From NCBI GenBank assembly GCA_036491415.1, contig DASXCC010000078.1, positions 1-25,621 on the forward strand: DNA of 25,621 nt, given 5' to 3'. The stretch's first letter is position 1. Each line of letters starts with the position of its first letter. Shown piece by piece: positions 6,074 through 13,076 of the stretch. The stretch comes from JAICKN01 sp036491415. GTDB lineage: Bacteria; Acidobacteriota; Terriglobia; Terriglobales; Acidobacteriaceae. The notes under the pieces were generated by a model. That model saw only the letters and a list, made by a program, of their open reading frames with translations, had not been told where the DNA came from and ran no database searches. The position numbers and the translations under genes were made by a program.

Positions 6074-8134
6074 TCAATTATTCAGCAGTTTTTCCATCTC
6101 CCCCTCATCAATCACCTTTACCCCCAACTCTTTTGCCTTATCCAGCTTCGATCCCGCTTCTTCGCCCGCCACCACGTAATCTGTTTTCTTGCTCACTGAG
6201 CCAGACACGCGCCCGCCCGCATCCTCAATCATCTTCTTCGCCTCATCGCGCGTGAAACGAGCCAGTGTCCCCGTCAACACAAACGTCTTTCCCGCCAGCT
6301 TCGTCCCGCGCTCTTTCTTCTTGCCTGTGAACGCCACTCCCGCTTTGCGCAACTGCTCGATGAGTTCACGATTCTTCGGCTCGTGGAAAAACTCCAGAAT
6401 GCTTTCCGCAATTCTCGGTCCGACTTCATCTACTTGCTGCAATTCTTCTTCATTGGCATTCGCGATTCCGTCTAATGCCCCAAAATGCTCCGCCAAAAAT
6501 TGTGCCGTGCGCTCGCCCACAAATCGAATGCCCAGGCCAAAAATCACTCGCTCCAGCGGCAACTTCTTAGAAGCCTCAATTTCCTTCAGAACATTCTCCG
6601 CCGACTTATCGCCCATCCGCTCCAGCGACAACAGATTCTCTTTGGTCAGTTTGTAAATGTCGGCAACATTCTTCACCATCCTGCGCTCGGTAAGCTGGCC
6701 CACCAGCGCATCGCCCATGCCTTCAATATTCATCACATGCCGCGAGGCAAAATGCAGGATCGTCTCCCGCAACTTCGCCGGACAATTCGCATTCACGCAC
6801 CGATGGTCCGCCTCCCCCTCCGTGCGCACCACCTCGCCGCCGCATACCGGACACTTCGTCGGCATGTGAAAGGTCTTATGTCCGCGCGGATGGGCATCAT
6901 CGTCTATAACCTCTACAACCTTTGGGATCACATCGCCGCCGCGCTCCACTTCCACCCAGTCGCCAATCCTCACCCCTAGCCGCTCGATTTCATCCATGTT
7001 GTGGAGCGTGGCCCGGCTCACGGTTGTTCCACCGATCGGCACCGGCTTCAATGCCGCGACCGGCGTGAGTTTTCCCGTGCGCCCGACCTGAATCAAAATG
7101 TCTTCGATCTGCGTGACCCCGCCCCGCGCGGCATATTTGTACGCAATCGCCCATCGCGGGGCTTTTCCTGTAAAACCAAGTTCGCGCTGAAATGCGACGC
7201 GGTCTACCTTGATGACGATGCCGTCAATTTCATAAGGCAGCTTCTCGCGCTTGGTCTCTTCCTGCTCAATAAATTTCCAGATCTTTTCGTAGCTGTCGGC
7301 TTGCTTGCGGTCGGGATTCACCTTGAACCCCGCAGCCTCGAGTGCGTCCAACGTCTGCCAATGCCGCTCGAAATGCGTCTGCCCGTTCACCAGCAACGAA
7401 TAACTGAAGTAGTCAAGCCGCCGTTGCGCCGTGATGCTCGGCTCCAGCTGCCGCACCGTTCCCGCCGTCGCATTCCGCGGATTCGCAAATACCGACAAGC
7501 CTTTTGCCTCGCGTTCTTCATTCATCTTTTTGAACGAAGTCAGCGGCATCAGCATTTCGCCGCGAACTTCAAACGTTGCGGGAATTCCCGCCTTCTTTAA
7601 CTTTTCTTTCGGAATCGAAAGTGGAATCGAACGCACTGTACGCACATTCAACGTGACGTCTTCGCCAATGCTTCCATCGCCCCGCGTGATCCCTCGCGCC
7701 AGCCGCCCATCCGCATACTGCAACGCCAGCGACATGCCGTCGAGCTTCAACTCGCACACATAATCAATGTCCGTGCGCCCGCTCAACTCATGCACGCGCC
7801 GTTCCCAGTTGCGCAGGTCCTCTTCGTTGTACGTGTTGTCGAGCGAGAGCATCGGCGACGAATGCGGCGCCTTCCCAAATCCTTCGCGCGGCTTGCCGCC
7901 TACGCGCTGCGTCGGAGAATCCGGCGTAATCAGCTCCGGATGTTCTGCTTCCAGCTTCTTCAGCGCATTCATCAGCTGGTCGAATTGCAGGTCGGAAATC
8001 TCCGGATCATCCAGAACGAAGTAGCGATATTCGTGGTGACGGATCTGGTCGCGCAGTTCTTCGATATTTCTCACGCCAATATTTCTCACGCCGATATTCT
8101 TCGCACCGTATTTTTCGGATCTCTTGGCTGGCAT
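6074..8134 (-). CDS. ligA: NAD-dependent DNA ligase
   Basis: A 686-aa enzyme that seals nicks in duplex DNA using NAD+, for replication and repair. In order: NAD-binding Ia segment (HEYRYFVLDDPEISD, about 34-48); adenylation domain with catalytic Lys130 in ELKLDG; RGDGSIGEDV; IDGIVIKVD near 303-311; OB fold with VGRTGKLTPVA near 350; zinc finger Cys428, Cys431, Cys446 and Cys451; helix-hairpin-helix region; and a C-terminal BRCT domain (about 613-686, KTFVLTGTL). Length fits the family (E. coli 671). The N-terminus carries a short in-frame tandem repeat, NIGVRNIGVRNI. It is divergent from the GNAT gene with only 17 bases between the starts. A broken TIR gene follows directly. Confidence 0.97.
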   Translation of the reverse strand: MPAKRSEKYGAKNIGVRNIGVRNIEELRDQIRHHEYRYFVLDDPEISDLQFDQLMNALKKLEAEHPELITPDSPTQRVGGKPREGFGKAPHSSPMLSLDNTYNEEDLRNWERRVHELSGRTDIDYVCELKLDGMSLALQYADGRLARGITRGDGSIGEDVTLNVRTVRSIPLSIPKEKLKKAGIPATFEVRGEMLMPLTSFKKMNEEREAKGLSVFANPRNATAGTVRQLEPSITAQRRLDYFSYSLLVNGQTHFERHWQTLDALEAAGFKVNPDRKQADSYEKIWKFIEQEETKREKLPYEIDGIVIKVDRVAFQRELGFTGKAPRWAIAYKYAARGGVTQIEDILIQVGRTGKLTPVAALKPVPIGGTTVSRATLHNMDEIERLGVRIGDWVEVERGGDVIPKVVEVIDDDAHPRGHKTFHMPTKCPVCGGEVVRTEGEADHRCVNANCPAKLRETILHFASRHVMNIEGMGDALVGQLTERRMVKNVADIYKLTKENLLSLERMGDKSAENVLKEIEASKKLPLERVIFGLGIRFVGERTAQFLAEHFGALDGIANANEEELQQVDEVGPRIAESILEFFHEPKNRELIEQLRKAGVAFTGKKKERGTKLAGKTFVLTGTLARFTRDEAKKMIEDAGGRVSGSVSKKTDYVVAGEEAGSKLDKAKELGVKVIDEGEMEKLLNN
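8063..8107. repeat. 15-bp tandem repeat inside the ligA N-terminus
   Basis: Three successive 15-base units (ATATTTCTCACGCC-like; the last is imperfect) encode NIGVR, NIGVR and KNIGV on the minus strand. The unit is a multiple of three and keeps frame. It lies before the first conserved ligase residue, so it probably does not affect catalysis. Confidence 0.7.
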
Positions 8135-8151
8135 AATGACTAGGAAATTAT

Positions 8152-8685
8152 ATGCAAGAAAGCCGCATCGTATTAGAAACTCCGCGCCTGCAACTTCGCG
8201 AATTCGTTCCTGAAGATGTGGACGCGCTCGCGCAGGTCCTTTCCGACGCCATCACCATGCAATACTATCCCGCTCCTTACGATCGCCAGGGTGTGGCTGA
8301 TTGGATTGAGCGCAACCGCCGCCGCTATGACGACAACGGCTACGGACTTTGGGCCATGACCCTGAAATCCAGCGGCGAACTCATTGGCGACTGCGGATTA
8401 GTCGTACAAAACATCGAAGAGACCGGCGAAGAGCAAAACGAAATCGAAATCGGATACCGTGTCCGCCGCGACCATTGGAACCAGGGATTCGCCACCGAAG
8501 CTGCCCGCGCCTGCCGCGATTACGGATTTTCCGAACTCAAAGCCCAACGCCTCATCTCGCTGGTCCGCCCTGAAAACCTTCCTTCCCGCCGCGTCGCCGA
8601 GAAAAACGGCATGACCATCTGGAAAGAAATTATTTGGGCCAACCTCCCGCACTACATCTACGCCATCCAATCGCCGAAACTGTAA
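8152..8685 (+). CDS. GNAT family N-acetyltransferase (RimJ/RimL-like)
   Basis: A 177-aa protein of the acetyltransferase_3 type. It opens with the typical LETPRLQLREFVPEDVDAL segment. The acetyl-CoA pyrophosphate loop is visible as RRDHWNQGFATEA at about residues 103-115, preceded by the EIGYRV strand. The C-terminal VRPENLPSRRVAEKNGM motif is characteristic of the family. It would transfer an acetyl group from acetyl-CoA to an amine, such as a protein N-terminus or a small molecule; the acceptor is not predictable. TAGGAA lies about 7-12 bases before the ATG. The very short 17-base gap to ligA means the two divergent promoters overlap or lie inside the genes. Confidence 0.9.
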   Translation: MQESRIVLETPRLQLREFVPEDVDALAQVLSDAITMQYYPAPYDRQGVADWIERNRRRYDDNGYGLWAMTLKSSGELIGDCGLVVQNIEETGEEQNEIEIGYRVRRDHWNQGFATEAARACRDYGFSELKAQRLISLVRPENLPSRRVAEKNGMTIWKEIIWANLPHYIYAIQSPKL

Positions 8686-8715
8686 CCTTTGCATCGCACA
8701 ACGACTCACGTAGCA

Positions 8716-8733
8716 ACAGCCGCCCTCGGCTGT
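8716..8733. terminator. Hairpin after the GNAT gene
   Basis: A perfect 7-bp stem ACAGCCG/CGGCTGT has a CCCT loop and lies 30 bases after the stop codon. No T-run follows, so it may be a palindromic repeat or a processing hairpin rather than an intrinsic terminator. Confidence 0.4.
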
Positions 8734-8849
8734 CCCCTCGTGTGGAAACGACGGACACTGGTAAAGGTTGCCGATCTTGCTCCCTCAGCAACGATTTATT
8801 TCCATGCAACAAGACGATCTACCCTTTCCAGTACAATCCACCTTTGCTC

Positions 8850-9806
8850 ATGCGAAAGGTCCTCCTTCTCTACAATCCGCTCTCTGGCCGGCGTCTAAAC
8901 CAACGTCTTGCGGATGTCGAAACCGTCTCTAAAATTTTCCAAAGCACCGGCGCCAACGTCTCCGCCTCGCGCACCGGATCTTCGAGTGAAGCTGCGCGCC
9001 AGGCGCGCGAAGCCATCACCAACGGGTTTGACACGATTTTTGCCTGCGGCGGCGACGGCACTATCCACGACGTGATGCAAGGAGTTGTCGGCACAGACGC
9101 CGTTCTCGGCATCATTCCTTTAGGAACAGCCAACGCGCTCGCGCACGATCTCAACATCCCACGCTCTGCCCTGAAAGCTGCGCACATCGCACTGCACGGA
9201 AAACCTCGCCGTTTCGCCGTTGGCAAAGTGGAGTATCAGGATTTTTCCGGCAACCGCAGCTCGCGTTATTTCACGGTGGCTGCGGGAATCGGCGTGGACG
9301 CGCATCTTTTCTATAACTTGAATCCCGATTTTAAAAAACGCCACGGGATGGCCGCCTACTACGCAAAAGCCTGGCATCTTTGGGCAACGCACAGCATGCC
9401 GTTTTTCAACGTTGCATGGAATGACGCGGCCGGTCAGCCGCGCAAAGAAGCGGCTACGGAATTACTCGCCGTCCGAATCGCCAACTTCGGCGGCCTATTG
9501 CGCTCGCTCGCTCCCGGAGCCTCGCTCAACCGCCCCGACTTACGCTTGCTTCTTTGCAAGACGGCCAGGCGTCTCTCGTATCTTCATTATGTTTTTCAGG
9601 GACTTTACCGGTCCGGCAGGAATGTGCGCGATGTTGAACTCGCCTACGCGAGCGAGCTGAGCTGCTCGCAACTCAGTGCGGCCGATCCGAACCAGACTAT
9701 TTATATTGAGGCCGACGGCGAACTCCTCGGCATTCTCCCTGCCACAATCACGATGGTCCCGGACGCTTTCAATCTTTTGGTTCCCGCTGGATGGAAGAGT
9801 TCCTGA
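8850..9806 (+). CDS. Diacylglycerol/sphingosine kinase-like lipid kinase
   Basis: A 318-aa protein of the DAGK catalytic family (YegS/BmrU-like), which phosphorylates a lipid hydroxyl with ATP at the membrane. The N-terminal strand KVLLLYNPLSG is followed by the ATP-binding GGDGT at residues 67-71 (CGGDGTIHDV) and IIPLGTANALAHD at 88-100, where the family usually shows GTxNDFA. The C-terminal beta-sandwich ends in YIEADGELLG. I chose ATG 8850, which begins the conserved kinase strand; the open frame continues upstream to 8634 but overlaps the GNAT gene and adds non-conserved sequence. The lipid substrate (diacylglycerol, undecaprenol or other) cannot be told. Confidence 0.88.
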   Translation: MRKVLLLYNPLSGRRLNQRLADVETVSKIFQSTGANVSASRTGSSSEAARQAREAITNGFDTIFACGGDGTIHDVMQGVVGTDAVLGIIPLGTANALAHDLNIPRSALKAAHIALHGKPRRFAVGKVEYQDFSGNRSSRYFTVAAGIGVDAHLFYNLNPDFKKRHGMAAYYAKAWHLWATHSMPFFNVAWNDAAGQPRKEAATELLAVRIANFGGLLRSLAPGASLNRPDLRLLLCKTARRLSYLHYVFQGLYRSGRNVRDVELAYASELSCSQLSAADPNQTIYIEADGELLGILPATITMVPDAFNLLVPAGWKSS

Positions 9807-9831
9807 TTTAATTTTGCAACGAATCATGTAG

Positions 9832-11523
9832 CTACCGCAACAGCATCGCATAAAACGCATTATTTCCCATGCGCAGATCTTTTCCGTACGACAATGCCAC
9901 ACCAAGCCCCAACGCCTTCAACTTCAACGATCCGCCTACATCCGTGAGCCACTTGTGCGAGCCGAGTCCCACCACATCGTCGCGGATCGCGCCCGTATCC
10001 ACAAACGGACTCACAATCAATCGCACCATATGGAACTGATAAACATTTTTATCGATCTCAAAATTCGACACGAAATAATCCCGGCCCATCGGCCCGCTGC
10101 CTTTTTTGCTGTCGCGTGTGGCGATGTGCCCGCGCATCCACAAATCGTTGTCCCCGCCAAGGCCCAGCATCCAAAGCTCATCGAACGGTAAGTTACCGAA
10201 AGTTTTTCCTGCGGAAGCCCGCGCCTGTACTGCGTAATCATCGCCCGTGGAGCGCGGCAGCCAATGGTATTGCATCGTGCCCTGCAGTTTCTCGAACGTT
10301 TCGCCCGTCGCGGACCACAGCCGTCCGGTTTGTGAACTTGCGCTGCCATCCAGCCGCATGCGGCGCTCCGGATTCTGCCAAAGCGTCGAGCTCGCATCGA
10401 TCTGCTCTTTCAGTTGATAGCCTTTGGAAAGCAACCCCGGAGTCAATGCCGGCCCGACGACTTCGCTGCGAAAATCGCGATGCGAAAGTTCCACCAGCGC
10501 CGACCAGTGCAGCTTCTCGCTCGGCAGCGCGGAAAATTTTCCGTATATCGCTTCGCGCCGTAAATTGAGTGCGCCCAAAAAATCTGAAGGACCTGTGAAT
10601 GAACTTAGTACCGCCCAATTCTCCTCGCGCAAATCAACCCCCACGCCAAATCCGCGCTGCGCATTTTTCCCCAGCGGCCCGGAAAGGTTTGCCTGCACGC
10701 GGCGTTTCTGCGCATCGAAGCGGTAAGCCGAGGTAAAATTCAGCGCTTCATCTTTAATATTGAAATATTCCGGATAGACCGTCTGCGCCGGCAATCCGCG
10801 CAGCAGCATGAACAGCCCAACCCACTTATTTTTGCCGTAGCCATTCTTTTCATGATTACGGAATACGACGTTGAAATTCCCGTCAGGCTGGGCCGTCAAT
10901 TCAAATTTGAAGTCCGGGAAAATCCCCAGATTACGCAACCTGTCGGCGGTATCGCGCAGTTCTTGTAATTGCAGAGTGCTCGCTTGGGAAAATGCAAAGG
11001 AGTGGTCCAGCAGCGCCGCATCCAACTTCGGCGCAGGGACGTATTGGATCTTCTCGATACGCGGCTTCTTCACGCGGTTCCAATACTTCAGCGCCGCATC
11101 CAGATTGCCCTGCAGAAAATAAATCGTGCCTAAAAAGTCGTCCGCGTATTCGTCGTCCGGCTTCAACCGCAATGCGCGATGCAGGTCTTTTATTGCATCG
11201 TCGTAGCGCTTCTGCTTGAACGCCACGCCCGCAAGTTCTTCGGGAAACCGCACGTTCTTAGGCTGCAAGGCTTGTCCGCTGCGGAAGGCTTTTTCTGCTT
11301 CATTCCATCGCTCCAAGTGCGCCAGTGCCGTTCCGTAATAAAAATCAGCTTCTGCCGAGCGGTGCGGCTCCGCTTCCGCGCGCCGAAGAATTTCCTGCCA
11401 TTGGCCGGCATCCGCTAATTGTTTCCACGAAAAATCCTGCGCGGCCGCGCCAATCGAAAATGCACCAATAAATAAGAGGGGAAAAGTTAATAAGAGGAGA
11501 AAAAGAGCAAGGCGGGAAGTCAC
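9832..11523 (-). CDS. TPR-containing outer-membrane beta-barrel protein
   Basis: About 563 aa from GTG 11521-11523, whose GTGA overlaps the TGA stop of the upstream peptidase gene; this gives a clean signal peptide (TSRLALFLLLLTFPLLF ending AAAQ). A longer ATG start at 11562 is possible. After cleavage come three to four TPR-like helix pairs (about residues 35-145: FYYGTALAHLERWNEAEKAF, YDDAIKDLHRALRLKPDD, DAALKYWNRV). A long beta-rich region follows with alternating aromatic and hydrophobic strands ending NNAFYAMLLR, as in an outer-membrane barrel related in style to the surface-antigen/BamA group. Co-translation with a C39 peptidase suggests it anchors or feeds that enzyme at the envelope. 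Substrate and pore function are unknown. Confidence 0.75.
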   Translation of the reverse strand: MTSRLALFLLLLTFPLLFIGAFSIGAAAQDFSWKQLADAGQWQEILRRAEAEPHRSAEADFYYGTALAHLERWNEAEKAFRSGQALQPKNVRFPEELAGVAFKQKRYDDAIKDLHRALRLKPDDEYADDFLGTIYFLQGNLDAALKYWNRVKKPRIEKIQYVPAPKLDAALLDHSFAFSQASTLQLQELRDTADRLRNLGIFPDFKFELTAQPDGNFNVVFRNHEKNGYGKNKWVGLFMLLRGLPAQTVYPEYFNIKDEALNFTSAYRFDAQKRRVQANLSGPLGKNAQRGFGVGVDLREENWAVLSSFTGPSDFLGALNLRREAIYGKFSALPSEKLHWSALVELSHRDFRSEVVGPALTPGLLSKGYQLKEQIDASSTLWQNPERRMRLDGSASSQTGRLWSATGETFEKLQGTMQYHWLPRSTGDDYAVQARASAGKTFGNLPFDELWMLGLGGDNDLWMRGHIATRDSKKGSGPMGRDYFVSNFEIDKNVYQFHMVRLIVSPFVDTGAIRDDVVGLGSHKWLTDVGGSLKLKALGLGVALSYGKDLRMGNNAFYAMLLR

Positions 11524-12080
11524 TGCTTTGCAGGCTGCTGAGGTATGGCCAGTAGAGTCCATTTTCCGGTGGCATTCCATTCGCGCTCAAATGTGGAACG
11601 GTCTTCCTTCAGCAACTTCCTCTGCGCGGGATCATTCACCATAACCGTCCCGTCCTGCCAATTCAATCCGGCAATCACCAAATAATGCAGTGACGCGTCT
11701 TCCTTCGAGGGTTTGAGCGCCGCAATCAACGGTCTGCCTTTTTCCAGATGGTGTTTCACTTCGTCCCAATCCCCGCGAAACGTGAAAGTGCGAAACCCAT
11801 GCTGCTGGAAATAATGTTCCATGTCGGAAGCAAAGATTCCGTGCGCTTTGGGCGAATAAAGCTGCTGCTGGATTACCGTAAAATCTGCGCTGGCATCCGC
11901 GGCGTGTCCCGCTTGCTGCGACCAATACTGCATCACCATGGCAATCGTTGCCGCTCCGCAGCCATCTTTAGTTTGTTTTACGAAGGGAACGTCGAGCCAG
12001 ATTCCTGGCACGTCTGCGGCCAGACTCCATAAGCAAAAACATAGAGTCATGGCCGCGATCCTGGCCGTGCGGCGAAACAT
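11520..12080 (-). CDS. C39-like secreted cysteine peptidase (PA2778-type)
   Basis: A 186-aa papain-fold peptidase of the C39/C39_2 type. The N-terminal signal peptide lies at about residues 1-22. Catalytic Cys41 is in KQTKDGCGAATIAMVMQYW, with the oxyanion Gln36 before it. His132 is in SLHYLVIAGL and Asp150 in VNDPAQ, completing the triad. No ABC-transporter domain is attached, so this is not a bacteriocin exporter. The arrangement with PA2779-like genes resembles the Pseudomonas PA2778/PA2779 pair. There, from memory, the peptidase carries its own TPR tail, whereas here TPRs are on the downstream barrel gene. It starts 5 bases after the preceding stop and overlaps the next gene by GTGA. Confidence 0.85.
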   Translation of the reverse strand: MFRRTARIAAMTLCFCLWSLAADVPGIWLDVPFVKQTKDGCGAATIAMVMQYWSQQAGHAADASADFTVIQQQLYSPKAHGIFASDMEHYFQQHGFRTFTFRGDWDEVKHHLEKGRPLIAALKPSKEDASLHYLVIAGLNWQDGTVMVNDPAQRKLLKEDRSTFEREWNATGKWTLLAIPQQPAKQ

Positions 12081-12085
12081 GGGAA

Positions 12086-12490
12086 CTATCGTACTGCGAC
12101 GATGATCAGAATCAACGCAACCAGTCCCAAAATAACGAGGACAAGATCACGGTCCGTCAAATTGCCTGCCGCAAAATCATTCTGCGCTTTATGCGTGCGG
12201 GCCGCCATCTGCGCCAGTTCTGCATCGCTCATCTGGGAAACCGCAGTCTTCACCTGCTCCGGGTTTGCCTTCACGCTTTGCATGGCTTTCTGCGCTTGCG
12301 GGCTGGAAAGGAATTGTTGGACATCCTGCATGTTTTGCTGGCGGGTTTGCGAAGCCGTAATCGCTTCCTTCTGCAAGTCAACGCTGCTTACAACGTGAGA
12401 TTCAGCAAATAAGCCCTGCGGTAAAGCAAACATCGTCATCAACAGGCAAACCATCAATACACGCGACGCCTGCTTCATATCGAATTGCAT
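12086..12490 (-). CDS. PA2779-like small membrane protein, copy 2
   Basis: A 134-aa protein. ATG 12488-12490 is chosen because GGAGG lies 8 bases upstream and it gives a signal peptide (about residues 1-29, ending GLFAES); the longer open frame to 12586 lacks these. The mature part is a helical segment (TASQTRQQNMQDVQQFLSS), a PEQVKTAVSQMSDAELAQMA segment, a short FAAGN linker and a C-terminal membrane helix (LVILGLVALILIIVAVR). This layout matches the PA2779 family (DUF6627) of unknown function. It is a paralogue of the gene at 12583-12963. It ends 5 bases before the C39 peptidase, so a functional link, possibly as substrate or anchor, is likely but unproven. Confidence 0.75.
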   Translation of the reverse strand: MQFDMKQASRVLMVCLLMTMFALPQGLFAESHVVSSVDLQKEAITASQTRQQNMQDVQQFLSSPQAQKAMQSVKANPEQVKTAVSQMSDAELAQMAARTHKAQNDFAAGNLTDRDLVLVILGLVALILIIVAVR

Positions 12491-12582
12491 AGGTAAATCC
12501 TCCGTTGAATTTCTGGCCAGATGAATGATACCAATTACGCATTTCACAATTGGAACATTCTCCGGCAGATGCATATAGAGTC

Positions 12583-12963
12583 TCAATGCGACACAACAAT
12601 AATCAAAATAACAATCACGATTCCCAAAACAACGATCGCGAGATCGCGAGTGCCTAAATGTCCGGCCGCGAACGCCGATTGCGCTTTGTCCGCGCGCTGA
12701 GCCATATGCGCCAGTTCCTGATCATTCAAGCTGGGCACGGCATTCTTTACCTGCTCCGCGTCCATGTGGGCGGATTGCATGGCCTGCTGTGCTGTGTCTG
12801 TAGAAAGGAACTTTTCAATTTTCTGAATGTTCTGCTGCCGCGCCTGCGAAGCGGTCACTACCTGATTTTGTAAATCGGACTGGCTCACAACGTGCGTGCT
12901 GTCCGCCATGAGGCTCATCGGTAATATCACAGCCATTGCCAAAGCAAAAAAAATGCGTCGCAT
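12583..12963 (-). CDS. PA2779-like small membrane protein, copy 1
   Basis: A 126-aa protein, first gene of the peptidase operon. ATG 12961-12963 is preceded by GGAGGAG about 7 bases upstream, a strong ribosome binding site. A signal peptide (MRRIFFALAMAVILPMSLMA) is followed by HVVSQSDLQNQVVTASQARQ, then AEQVKNAVPSLNDQELAHMA and FAAGHLGTRDL, and a C-terminal hydrophobic helix (AIVVLGIVIVILIIVVSH). The order and motifs repeat those of the gene at 12086-12490, indicating a tandem duplication that has diverged in the membrane helix and loops. A palindrome just upstream (13046-13070) is a possible control site. Function unknown. Confidence 0.75.
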   Translation of the reverse strand: MRRIFFALAMAVILPMSLMADSTHVVSQSDLQNQVVTASQARQQNIQKIEKFLSTDTAQQAMQSAHMDAEQVKNAVPSLNDQELAHMAQRADKAQSAFAAGHLGTRDLAIVVLGIVIVILIIVVSH

Positions 12964-13045
12964 TAAATTTCTCCTCCACCTGTAAACCTTTGATGCCACA
13001 ATAAATTTGCTCGTCGGGTATTCCCTGAAAATTCCTCAACATTTT

Positions 13046-13070
13046 TTAAGTATGTTCAAAAAATACTTAA
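13046..13070. promoter_or_regulatory. Palindrome upstream of the peptidase operon
   Basis: Perfect 8-bp arms TTAAGTAT and ATACTTAA are separated by 9 bases, 83 bases upstream of the first PA2779-like start and directly after the stop of the acyl ligase gene. No T-run follows in the direction of the upstream gene, so a regulator-binding site is likelier than a terminator. Confidence 0.4.
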
Positions 13071-13076
13071 GAAATG

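Noticed and set aside
8634..8849. N-terminal extension of the lipid kinase
   Set aside because: The extra residues overlap the GNAT gene and precede the conserved KVLLLYNP strand, so ATG 8850 is the better start.
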